Of a stretch of 64,000 nt of DNA, positions 36,481 through 47,729 are shown one piece after another (position 1 is the stretch's first letter; each line of letters begins with the position of its first letter). The notes under the pieces are model-generated. The model saw only the letters and a program-made list of their open reading frames with translations. It made no database searches and was not told the DNA's origin. The stretch spans positions 24,524,545 through 24,588,544 of the forward strand of contig NC_135775.1 in NCBI RefSeq assembly GCF_028453695.1, written 5' to 3'. The stretch is from Augochlora pura (taxonomy: Eukaryota > Arthropoda > Insecta > Hymenoptera > Halictidae). Position numbers and translations under genes: made by a program.

Positions 36481-38381
36481 TTACTTGTGACTTCGACTTC
36501 TAGATCGATGGCGACGACGAGCGTGGTGACTCGAGCTTCGATGGTCACGACTCCCTGAAAATATTAATAAGCTCTGTAATGACTGTATTGTATCAAAAGG
36601 AATTATTACATTTTACAAAAATATTATTTATTCCTGGTAGCTAAACTGTTAACAACATATTATATTCTTACCTTTATCTCGATGACGGCGGTGATTATCA
36701 TCATCTCGATGTCTATCGTGTTTATCTCTTGATCTGCTTCTACTTCTATGTCCAGAATTTCTAAATACAATATAATGCCGTAAATGTTTGTACTAGATAC
36801 TCAATATGGAACCGCTTCGCGGATATTTATGAAGTAGTACTCATACTTGATATAGGTATAGTTAGTTACCTGTGACTGCCTGAATCGTGTCTGCCTTTAT
36901 CATCATCGCGCCTACGACGTTTATCTCTTTCTCTATCTCGATCTCTGTCTCCGTCCCTTCTTCGTCGGTCGAGATCTTCATTAGCCCGCGCCCTTTGTTT
37001 CCTATCTTCTTCTCGTCTTTGTTCTTTCTCATCTCGTGCTTTTTCACGTTTACTCTGCAAAGTTATATTTATAGTGTCAACGTGTTAAATAGCGTCAATA
37101 ATTAAATACAGTATTTGTATTATATCTATCAAGTTACCATTATTTCTTGAAGAGCACTTTTCAACCTGGCATATCCAACATGTTGTTTACCCATTAAGTG
37201 ATCATCAATTCGTTGTTGAGCATCACCAACAATGAGAAATGCACCGCACACATCACATACCTCCATCTGCTTTTCTTGTGCTGCAGCTAATTCAGCAGTC
37301 TGAAAACATTATACCTGCCTTCACATGATCTTAAAGCTATTTGTTTTAGTAAATATTATATACTATTTACTTGATTGTAGTGACTATTGTCATTGGATTT
37401 ACGGAGCGTTTCTCGTTCTTCCTTTAACTGGTCACATAATCTCATTAGGCCCTGTGCTTGTTCTACATTGCCTTGTATACCACTTTGCTCTGCCTCCTCC
37501 ACTAATTTATTAATCTTCTCAGTTAATAAAGCAATTTGTTCTTCATTTCTTTGAGTTTGTGCTGGTGTTAGAGTAGGCTAAAAATATAAGGGACATTATT
37601 AGTCTTTTTTTGAAATTATAAATTCATGTTCATTATATTACAACTTTAACTAGTTATTCTTACAGCTTCTGTTCTTCCAATAAGAGCCAAACGTTGTTTT
37701 CCCTTTATGATCTTCCTTTCAACTTCATTCAACATACTTTGACAAAATCTAATGAATTCGTCTTCGTATTGTTGTTTCCGATATGAGTAAGGTGCTTTCT
37801 CAAACAACTCTCTGGCCTCATCGTCATGTACACGAGAACATGCTCCCAAATCTGCCCTTGTGTTAACGAACAGGTCGTGAGGACAAAATTTCACTAAATA
37901 CAATTTACAGAACTGAAACAGGAAAACAGTTAAATGTTAAAACGATGATATCAATTCGAAATGATTAAGTACAAATAAATGCGTTTTCATTCATAAGAAA
38001 GTCGATAATTTTAAAAATAGTTTTTGTTATTTTATTAAGCTGTGAAAGGGTCAAAGATTAAAATCGATATACATATGTATATGTATGTATTCAGGCATAC
38101 GCATACGTTTCTAGTTCTGTACTATCGAGCGTGAATTAAGAGCTAGGACTTTTTGTATTTTATTTTCAAAGGTTTACACTAGTTTTTTGACCGGAAACAA
38201 ATTTTCTAATTTCTTGGGATTCTACAGTGCCCTAACCCCTTAACGATCGCATAATCGACGTGATATTTTTATTTACCTCCGGGTCTTCCCAATTGAGTTC
38301 CTTTGGTTTTTCATTGGGAAGAACGTTCCGATTTCTTCCCATGAGCTCGTCGAGCAGAGCAGCAGCAGCAGCAGCAGCCAT
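36481..38381 (-). CDS. Luc7l: LUC7-like U1 snRNP-associated splicing factor
   Basis: Homologue of yeast Luc7, which stabilises U1 snRNP at 5' splice sites in the nucleus. Exons in order: 38277-38381, 37664-37912, 37371-37577, 37138-37299, 36870-37054, 36672-36760, 36481-36554; total 356 residues. The protein starts M plus seven Ala, then LLDELMGRNRN. Zinc finger one (CCCH) runs through FCKLYLVKFCPHDLF to CSRVHDD. A coiled coil covers about 120-190. Zinc finger two is VCDVCGAFL to HLMGKQHVGY. The C-terminal third is an Arg/Asp/Ser-rich (RS/RD) tail typical of splicing factors. The alanine run is encoded by a GCT repeat, which may vary in length. Assignment is secure. Confidence 0.95.
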
Positions 38382-38639
38382 ATTCCGATAATATTCGCAA
38401 TTGAATGTCGTTTATCAAGAATAATTCCGAAACGCACAAACAACGCATACAAGGCAAGAACGTACTACTCGTTGTTCGCGTGGAACGAACAATGAACGAC
38501 AAGATCGTATAAATCTAGTTAAACTCGAGAAGGATGTACGCGAACACCGAGAGACCAAAACGAACTATCGACACACACGTTCTAACCCCGAAGTTTTTCG
38601 CTCGGAAGGCAGTAGTGATGCAAACAATATGGCGGCAGC

Positions 38640-38840
38640 TTACACATCAAACATGCGTGAGGACAAACAATGCAAACTCCAGATTTGCGGCTGTTCAATT
38701 TGATTAACGACGAATCTTAAACAAATTACAGCTTTCTCAGCATCTCTGTCAATTGTTTTGCAAAATTGTTTCACGGTTTGATAATCTTTAAGGAAAGAAA
38801 AGAATACAACAAGAATCTCATTGCGACGTTCTTGCAACTG
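38640..38840 (-). CDS. Unidentified open frame upstream of LUC7-like
   Basis: A 66-67 codon frame with a protein-like composition (core LKDYQTVKQFCKTIDRD then AVICLRFVVNQIEQ). It begins directly after a CAG that could be a splice acceptor and ends at TAA just upstream of the LUC7-like promoter region. I do not recognise the family. It may be the last exon of an unseen minus-strand gene, a degraded exon, or chance. No good donor or poly(A) signal was found to settle it. Confidence 0.2.
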   Translation of the reverse strand, partial: QLQERRNEILVVFFSFLKDYQTVKQFCKTIDRDAEKAVICLRFVVNQIEQPQIWSLHCLSSRMFDV

Positions 38841-39607
38841 CACTTACCGTGTGATTCAAAACACTACATCAATTGCTTTTTTTATTAATTATATACATAC
38901 GTACAAATGTCTGGAGTCGATATTACCTTCTTGATGAAAATAGAAAAATCATTTCATTTGTTTAAATCACAGGTTTTTCGTATTTGTAATATTCAGCGAA
39001 AACTTTTATACGGTGATTTGATTATTTCCCCGCATACGGGCGCCATCTGTTTAAATTTCTTGTCCAATTTAAATTGGCGGTAATGTTTTTTGGTTCGCAC
39101 ATTTAATTGTAATTATTCTTACAAGTCGATTACATAATCACCAACAGCTTCGCGATCGCATTCATAAAACAGTAAGCGCCGTTTAAAATAACGCAATAAC
39201 AATTTATTGGTCATCACTGTTATGCTAATATCGATTATACATTACATGTTAGCGTACCCGCTTGTAATATCATTAAAATTATCACTGATCATTTGCGCGG
39301 ATATTCGATAATTATCGGATGATCTTCTAAATAGACTCGGACCCCTTAAAAACACCACAACAAGCTGGTAAATATAACTTAATGCATCAATATTACTCGA
39401 TGTTTCGATCACAATCTCGATTCGATCTCGATCTAAGGGATTAATCGGTGTACTACGGAATGAAGAATGAAAGTGTGGAATAATTTATGTTCTACGATTA
39501 ATTTATACCACGTACACAGCTACGATCCACTCGAATAAATATATAGTAATTACTTTTCCTTACGTTTTCAATTTCGACGCGATAATTACGATGAGATTCC
39601 AGCAAAT
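38841..39607. other. Intergenic, nothing recognised
   Basis: About 770 bp without a gene. The word gggcgccatctg near 39039-39051 stands out in otherwise AT-rich DNA but has no assigned role. Confidence 0.4.
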
Positions 39608-39614
39608 GTAATCA

Positions 39615-39773
39615 ATAGACTGCGGATTTTTATACAATTTATAATGCAGATAAGTCTTTCAAGCAATTCACAAAATATTTCATGATATTTAACATAATAT
39701 CGCGTTTCGAATTTACTGTGAGCGTTCAATTCTCTATGATTAAATATGTTTGCACAAACTTCCACAGTCTATT
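39615..39773. mobile_element. MITE-like element with TAGACTGCGG ends
   Basis: Ends aatagactgcggattttta (left) and, read inward from the right, aatagactgtggaagtttg form terminal inverted repeats matching at about 19 of 24 positions. The outermost TA on each side is consistent with a TA target duplication, as in Tc1/mariner-type elements. Length is about 160 bp with no coding capacity. Related single ends occur elsewhere in the window near 41211, 48896 and 52935. Confidence 0.6.
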
Positions 39774-39844
39774 AATGACTTAAACGCAACGGTGAGTATG
39801 GACGATGAATGATAATTATTTCAATTGATCCTGCCGATCCTGTT

Positions 39845-42819
39845 TTACTCATATTCTTCGTCATCAGGTCGCACCTGAGGGTATCTCCTCACAGGCTGAG
39901 GCTGATGGTGAGGCTGCGGGCGTCTCTGTTGAAGAGGAATGTTCACTTCTTCAGGACTGCGGAACACCTGGTTCAATGGCAGACGGAATTGTGGGAGTCC
40001 TTGGGACTGAGGGCGAGCCGAGGCTGGAATGCTGTTCAGTGCTGGCTGTGAGCTTGCATAGATCTGCCAAAATAATGTTCGTTAATCCTATAATCACTTG
40101 TCATAGGTAAAAACAGGAAAATATTTTACCGGCTGCGATGGACGACGAATGGGAGCAGATGGTGTGATCTGGTAGTCACCAGTCTCGCGCTCGTCAGCAT
40201 GAATATCAGCTGGGAAATACCTCTCGCTGTATCTCAGGGTTACATTCGGTTTTGTCTCAACCTCTTGCTGATTCAATGGTTTGTACAGGTACTCGTTGAC
40301 GAAGTGATATTGCGAGCTCTTCTTGCAGCTTATGTCACCGCTCGGTGGCATACAGATCAAGTGCACCTGTGAAAAAGAACCTGTCAGCAAACTCCAAAAA
40401 ATTCTATTTAGTTTTTAAGTCACGTACTAATTGCAGATAGATAGAAGGCATTTGGAATGTGGAATGCCTCGAGACACGCAGAGAGAAAGGGGTTTCCACG
40501 GTCCCTCTATTTTCATTTTTCCCGCAGCAAGAAAATGGGCGTGGACTGATTATCCCGGAAACGCGTAACTATAGTCTGGTATCAGGAAACCGATCGCGCG
40601 ATTTATGATTGGCCTCAGCAGCTCGCTCGGCTCGGTACACGAAACAGGAAACGGCCCGGTGAAAACGTACATCAAAGCGTACACGAGAGGTGAAATTTCC
40701 TTATCAATGGTATCCGAGGCTAGGCTAATTGTACGAGTATAACGCGACGTTTATTTTCACGGACGCTTTCACCTGACCGGGGTGGTTCAAGGGAAAAGGA
40801 TAGCATTCGTGGGATCGTTGAAACGGCTGCCCATAAACTCGCTTTGGCAGTCGGTAAGTGTACATAATTGATCGCCGCTGTCCCATTACTGAATCACAAG
40901 TAGCAGGTTCAAAGAAGCATGTTTTCAGAAAAAAACGGTCGGAGACTGAACCGAATGGTTTCTATCGGTGCATTGAGATATTATTTAATGGTCTCACAGC
41001 TTAGAGCACTTTCTCCTATGGATAATCATTTAGAGAAAATACTTTCATATACGACGGTATTAATAGAAACCTTGAACTTAAAATAGAAAAGCTGTAGCCA
41101 CCGGCTGGAATATGCTAAAGGAACTTCTTAACTGTTTGGACATTTTTTAGTGACTGTAACGCTCTAATAAGTAGATTGCGAATTTTGCTCATTTTTATTT
41201 CCCACAAAAATCCGCAGTCTAACTATAACTATATAACTATTGTTGATCGCAACAATTTTATTTCAGTTGCGATTCGTACCTGATGGAACGTGAATCCTTC
41301 GGGACAGATCCAGGAGTGTTTCGCGTTGTCCTGGCAGTAGTGGAAGACCTCGCAGTTGAGGTCCTCGTCGGCGTAATACCCCGTCTGTTTGTTCACGCAA
41401 TCGAATTTGCTCTGGGGCAGCAGGAGAGTCAGACGGTCGGGCTCCTCCTTTTCTTCGAGTTCCTCAGCCTCGGCCTTCAACCGTGGAACGACGGAGTTAA
41501 TAACACCGTGGAAGTCAGTGTCGTCGCCGAGGAGAATAGAAAGGCTTGGCGTGAACCCCTCATTTCCCAATTCGGTTCGCCGAAAGATAACTGGACCGGT
41601 GAAATTGGTTCGACCGCAAACGATCGTTACTTAATTCCCCGATGACCGTTCCGGGCGACACGCTAATCGCTCGAAATCACCGCGATAAAAGAAGCCCGAA
41701 CCGATTCTCGCGAAACCATAATGTCTGGCCATTACGCAAGGCACCGGCATTGTGCGAAACCGCGAACAATGGATGTTTCTTCGATTGCTTATGAAAATTA
41801 CATAACCGGCCGAGATTCGGTGAAAGGATTTTCCCCTCGTTGCCGTATTTATCACCGGCGCGAAACAATAAACAGCGTGAAAATGATCGCTCGGTTTACC
41901 TGAGGATTCTGTCCACCGCGAAGAATGCCTCTTGGCGGTCCGTTCACTCTGATGGCACCCTGGTCCGGTTTGCGGTACAACTGGACAAAAAAGGATCAGA
42001 ACCATGGTTAATCGGGGAATTTGGTTTCTCCCATGTACGTATGTATGTATGTATATGGAACCATGAACGAAGGTTCAGGCGCCTGTTACGCAGCTGCAAC
42101 GAATGAACTCGCTTGTCAGACAGTACTTCGAGGCAACCGGTTATTTTTACGTAAGTCCTTATATAACGTTGTAACGTAATATTATATGATCCAACTTCTT
42201 TCATCGGGGCTAATAATATTCGAAATTGGAGCAGATCGGAAAGCGAGAATGTTCCAAGCGAAAGGGAAAAGGAATTCACAGCTAAACCGCGGCTGTTTAT
42301 GTAAATCGACGGTTCTGGGGACCGATCGACGAAATAGGGAGGCAATTACCGACCCGATCGCCGTTTCCGCAGGATCAGGAAGAATTGCGACCGACTGGTA
42401 GAACTTTGATTTATGCGGATCATGTCGCCTCTTACGTTTTAGCAAACCGCTGTTTCCTTATTCCTCAAAATCGTTGATAAATGTTATACTGTATTGCAGA
42501 TTGGCATAATGATATCGAGTTCGCGAGAACAGTACACAGAGAGTCGAAGACTCTGGATAGGGTAAGAAGAATGTTGAAAAATTTGCGGTAGAATGTGTAA
42601 CATCGAACTTACGGCTTGCTGGCTGCCGGGAGGTCTGTATGCCGGCGTCGGCGTGGGTGTCACGATGTTGTCCTCGTAGCTGTTATCACGGAATCCTTGA
42701 CCTCCGTAGAGGGGTCCCAGGCTGGAGGATTTGCCAGGATAAGGCACCCTGCCGTCCAGATCGTAGGAGGACTGCGCCGCTGCGGTGGCAGCCAGCGCTG
42801 TTAGACACAACCACAACAT
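39845..42819 (-). CDS. Secreted one-domain chitin-binding cuticle protein (CPAP1 type)
   Basis: Predicted extracellular cuticle protein that binds chitin. Exons: 42613-42819, 41900-41980, 41280-41558, 40130-40366, 39845-40063; total 340 residues. A signal peptide (MLWLCLTALAATAAA) precedes a Pro-rich segment. One type-2 chitin-binding domain follows, with six cysteines (FDC, LNC, HYC, WIC, LIC, ISC) and the words GYYADEDLNCEVFHYC and CPEGFTFH. The C-terminus is Pro/Gln-rich and ends DDEEYE. A single domain places it with CPAP1, not CPAP3/obstructor or mucins. The start ATG lies one base after an acceptor, so the 5' UTR is spliced. The acceptor of exon three (aatgag, 41559-41561) was chosen because it is the phase-compatible one, but its pyrimidine tract is poor. 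Confidence 0.85.
41171..41221. mobile_element. Minimal inverted-repeat element related to the 39.6-kb MITE
   Basis: Within an intron of the cuticle gene, tagattgcgaattttgc is followed about 15 bp later by an inverted partner ending ccgcagtcta. The ends match the TAGACTGCGGATTTTT terminal repeat. The whole is about 51 bp, so it is probably an internally deleted copy. Confidence 0.45.
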
Positions 42820-45800
42820 CCTGCAAAAACGTAGCAAAGCAATCGTATAGTTCCAATGGCTGATCCTGCGTCGCGTAAAATTACGCGGCCGACATGCACT
42901 TTCTCGTGATCCACGCGACCAAATGCTATGTGTTCGACGAGTGGAGCGAGAGAAAGCAACCTTGGCCATTGACATCTTCCATAAAGTACAGGCATTACGT
43001 GGAAAGCAACGATGCAAGCGGCTTGAAAATCGGGATCATCCGACGATTTAGTGAAATCGTGTAATCCCGAAGGTCGCGGAAATATCGACTAATCCGCCGC
43101 ATCGATTCGCAAACGTGTTTCTTATTTGGACAGTCACTGAGATATTCCTCTTTCTCGTGGATCGAGTCATCTTTCACTGCTGTACGACCGTGTTTCACCC
43201 GACTGTGATTGCACCCGGGCTCCGAAGACGGATTATTAGGCAGACAATAAACGAACGCTGATGCGAGATTAGGTTGTAAATATCTCGTGGAGATTGATGA
43301 GCGATGCCGCGCGGACGCTGAAGAATTATGATCTATTGTGTTCGAAAATGGAATTGCCCGAACACAGTGGTTTCAGATGTTGCATCTACACGCGTGCAGC
43401 TATCGCCCCGAGTTAACAAGATTTCTACGTTATTAATCGACGATTTCTAACAATTGAAAAAAAGGATAGCTCGCAATCGTCTCGAGGATCTACTAATTGA
43501 TTCAACGATTTCAAAAGTTACGTTCGACCTATTCGGGAATAAATCGTCGGATCCGTTTCTCGTTCCAATCTCTCTGTATTAATTGATCAAGCTCCGGGCG
43601 CAATCATGCGGATAATAGCAATCTAAAGACCACGAAGGCGATGCTAGATCGTTCAAAAATCAATCGCTTTCGAGTTAATTGCACGTAATCCCGCGAACAA
43701 TTCCGATCCGACGATCTGAAATTATCCTCCGTTAGCAAGATTGATGATTCCGATTTAGGTGGTCGAGCGGTTCGATGCGGCGGTTTCACTGTTTGCAAAA
43801 AAGTCCGCTCGTAAAGAAGGCGACTGGAACGAGAGGCCTCGGGTCACGTCTCGGAAAAATGACGCATCACGGCGATTAGCGAAACGCAGCTGCAGGTGTC
43901 CGAGAGAAGCGTGCAAGTGTGCCGAGAGTGGGGCTCGCTCGCGCTTAATGCCGACGACCCAGAATATTCGCGGGAAAGAGGGCCACGGAGAAATGCGGTG
44001 AAATGGCGTAATCGTATTCCAAATCGAGCGAAGGCTTCTCCTTTTCTCTCTCTCTATCTCTCTGCGTCTGGTTGCTGCACTTTCCTGCGCCCCGGGTGAT
44101 TCGCTCGATTCGGTCAAACGTTTCCATCGAATCGGCCGGACTCGTCGCATTGGAAAACTGTTAATCCGTGAAGCGGTCGTATCGAGTGAAATTGCATTTT
44201 TATTGCGGAACGAGATGTAGAGTATCTTTTTCGCGTTGCGCAACTTGTTCCGACGTGAAAGAGAGAAAATAGCCGCTTCGAAAGTTGAACCCCATGGAAC
44301 TGGCCGGCTTCGTACTGATTAAACCGCGCTTTTGATCGCGCGATAAACAAGTCCGCTGATTTTTCTTCGACCGAGCAGAGATTAATATCGAGATTTCTGA
44401 ACTCTCCGGATTCTTGCTAGAAAGCGTGAATTCTACAAATATAACGCGGCTATGGAGTTCACCAAGGTTCACATAGTACCATGCAACGAGTCAGATACTT
44501 TCTGAATAGTTGGCTCGTCCATTTGATTCATATCTGGTATTTATTGTCTTCGACTTTCTGAGACACGATCAAACATCTAAGCTACTGATTTCTCGCGTTT
44601 CAGACACAATAGAGAGACGACGTTTATACACTCTAAGAGGCGAAGAGCAGTCGTTGAATAGAGCTCCCGCAGCATCCAAACGTTTGGCTACCAGCGGGAC
44701 CTCATTGTTCGCCACGAAAGGAAGACGCGTGCCGGCGTGCTACCATCGGCGATCACCGTGGAAAGCACCATGACTTTCTAAGTACGTAAAACACGAACGG
44801 CGGTTTCACGATTCGCTGAAGACATCTCATTCGTAACGGTGCGATGATGTATCGCGGGGAGATACGGCGCTTTCGATAAATTTGAAAGGCCTTCGAGAGT
44901 GGACCCCCCGACACCGTTAGATCTCCCGTGCGTTTATAAAAAGAAACCTCCGACAAGCGTGACAAATGCGCGGGATGATGAAAAATTGAGTAACCATTCG
45001 GCGCGGAACAATGTAAAAGCGAGACAACTATCCCGATGTACGACGTTCCCGCGATCGAAACTCATTTCTTGCGATCCTCGGTGATTTTTTGGCCGCGAGG
45101 CGAAAGCGAACCGGCGGCGGTTTCTTTTAAAGATGACGAACAACCGGTGTGGCAGCGGGTACCTAAAGGTTTCCTGACCAGGCGACAAAGGTCGGAGGTA
45201 GTCCGCTTGTTACCGGGTGTCAGAAGACACTTTACGCAACAATCTTGATGCAGATCATGCGGATCCTGCTCATGCTCCCAGTCACCTATTCAACTTGGTC
45301 TTTTAAGAATCTTTGCGAGGCGTTAATGCGTAATTGCCCGACGTGGGCTTTTCAAAATGTCTATGCTCTCGCGTATATTACCGTTTGTAAGATTACCGCT
45401 TGAGTCTTTCAAGCGGTGTCTGCAACAAAGCTTTACGAAATCATCGACGAAGAAAATAACGTTCGATCCTAGCTTCTTCAAAATTATTAACTAGACACAG
45501 CAAGAACGTCCAGAGCAGTGGAAGCGATTTTATCTCGGCCCTCATCGACTAACGACTTGCTATTACCACCTTATTAGTTGCAGGCACGTGACATTATGGA
45601 GGAAGACTAATAAGACTAATAATTTTTCTAGGAAATCGAAAGTAGTGACGTAAAACGACGGGCGTCGTTTAAAATGCTCCGTGTGACGTCTTACCTGTCC
45701 GCTTATGGGACGAAATGGTTAATTATTGGCACCGGCGGGACACAGGAAAATGCGGTTACCACTTTTAATGAGCAGTCCGGGTTTACTAGTTAGGCGTAAA

Positions 45801-47631
45801 CCGGGCGACCGGCCGATCGTTAAGAGGTGGACGCAGACTCGATCGGTAGCTCGGGTGAAAGTGAGAGGGCCTGCGTATAAAAATGGCATCGACATCAGGA
45901 GGAAAAAGGAAAACGGGGGAACGTATCTGTATCGGGTGTTGCGAATTGAATAGTCGTGTAAGCGCATGCAGATCGCGGAACAATATCGACCAAGGTCCGC
46001 TCGTAGAAAGGACCGACCCTGGAGGGCTCAGAATTCTTCGGGGCTTCGATCGAGACCCTCTTCTCCAGCCAGTGATCCGGAAGATCGAACGATGATCCAA
46101 GGACTGAACATGTCTTTGTCTATGGCTATTTGTACTGTCCCCCGGAAACTAAAAAAGTAGTTGGCAAAAATTGATTCGATTACTTAGCTTTACTAGACAG
46201 CTATCCATCTAGATCAATTGAACAAAGTCTTCATAAATCTAATTATAGTTTCAGAATCTGGATAACTCTTGAATTACGCCAATCTTAATCGACAGCTCGG
46301 AAAGTAAAACTGCATATGGGAAGAGTGAAAACTAATTGACTTTTACTGTACGATCTCGGTAGAAGGATCGTCAGCGAGATGAAGACGCAGCTTTCTAACA
46401 GAAAGCGCGGCCGAAGTGGCGTAAGGAAAAGGGAGCAGATCGCCGGGGGATGATGTTGCGCAATCCAAGCAAGTGTCACAAGGAAGTTAACGACAGTCCG
46501 TCTGCTGAACGTGTGGTTCTGGCGATAAAATTGCGAACAACGTCGCTGGAAGCTGATCCGGAGGGTTTCTTGCGGCGGTTGCCCGCAAAGAAAGCAATTG
46601 CATAATGAAAAAAGAGATAGTTGCCCGGTAACTACAAACGAGGGGAACGCGGCTGTATAATATAATCAGTGGAGGGCACACGTAACTGGTCGGCCGGTTC
46701 TCCGGGCTCTTAAGGAAATCTGGAGCAGGCTTTACGGTTGGGGCAACATTTTCGATTCGACGTATCACAGTCTGCGGTATTCGGCGTACTAGTGGACTTT
46801 TACTCTCGCGTGTTACGCTCTGATGAATGAAACGGCCCAGAATTTTAAGCATTCTGGGTATCTGGAAGGCCTCGCCCCCTAAACCCAAAATCTCCTCAGT
46901 AAAATAGAAAATAAAGAAATGATTTTTTCTAAGGTTCTGCTGTTACGTTTTTAAAGGGGTGGTCAGCTAATAGAATAAAGTGTTGTACTAGTCGTGTCCT
47001 GATTCAAATGGATGATTAAAAACCCAGAGATTTTTCTAATTATTAACTCTCCGGCACGCATTGCTATTTAGCTCATTAAAATGATTGACTACGTGTCTCG
47101 AACCAATTCAATTAACTCGAAGGTTCTTCTAACTATCGAAATGACAGATACAGTTACTGGGATTTTTATACCAATCAACCCACCGACACGATTACTTCTA
47201 AATCATCCGATTCGACCACCGAAATGCCAATGCTAGAACAATTTTAATTGGAGGACCTCCAAAGCAATTATCACTGGCGACAATTAAAAAATGCCTGAAT
47301 TCCTCGGCGCAGTTCCTGGTCGCCCCCGCACAACCGGTTCTAAGGCACCAAGCATGACGGCGTTGGTCTCGCGAATTTTTTCCTGCCGATCTATCCGCAA
47401 TAGTCGAACTGGAATCGCACTAAAAATAACGTTCCGTCTGACCTTCCGCACGGTTAACGAGGAAGAGGCTGAAAGTACACTAATTTTCCACAGGATACGA
47501 ATGATCGAGAAGGGACAAGATGCGTCACTTGCACTGTATCGTCACTGGTTCCACGTTCCCTCGCCAGCCACCCCTCTGGCTTCTCGATTTCTCGAAAAAA
47601 AATCGACGACTCTCCTAGCCCTCCCACTTAC
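42820..47631 (-). other. Probable long first intron of the cuticle gene
   Basis: About 4.8 kb between the acceptor just before the cuticle gene start codon and a GTAAGT donor at 47631-47626. No other exon is recognised in it. Several 60-160 codon frames (for example near 43755-44243) are Arg/Ser-rich, overlap on both strands and have no family features. Confidence 0.45.
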
Positions 47632-47729
47632 CTGTCAACGACCAAGGTAGAGGAGCAACAGCACGACGAAACGATTGACAACGCGCGAGCTTTATCTTGG
47701 GCCGGCCGGTTCTTCATTCTCTTATATAG
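47632..47729 (-). promoter_or_regulatory. TATA promoter and non-coding first exon, probably of the cuticle gene
   Basis: On the minus strand gctatataag (TATA at 47728-47723) is followed about 30 bp later by a possible start site and then an exon of about 65 bp ending tcgttgacag before GTAAGTGG. The exon has no ATG. The next compatible minus-strand acceptor attached to a known gene is the one before the cuticle gene ATG at 42819. A TATA promoter and separate short first exon are common for cuticle genes. Linking the two is inference. Confidence 0.45.

Noticed and set aside
42484..43017. 177-codon frame that would extend the cuticle protein upstream
   Set aside because: It runs through the splice acceptor before the ATG; the signal peptide at MLWLCL and the acceptor show where the exon begins.
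43755..44243. 162-codon minus-strand frame inside the cuticle gene intron
   Set aside because: Overlaps open frames on the other strand, has biased composition and no recognisable family.
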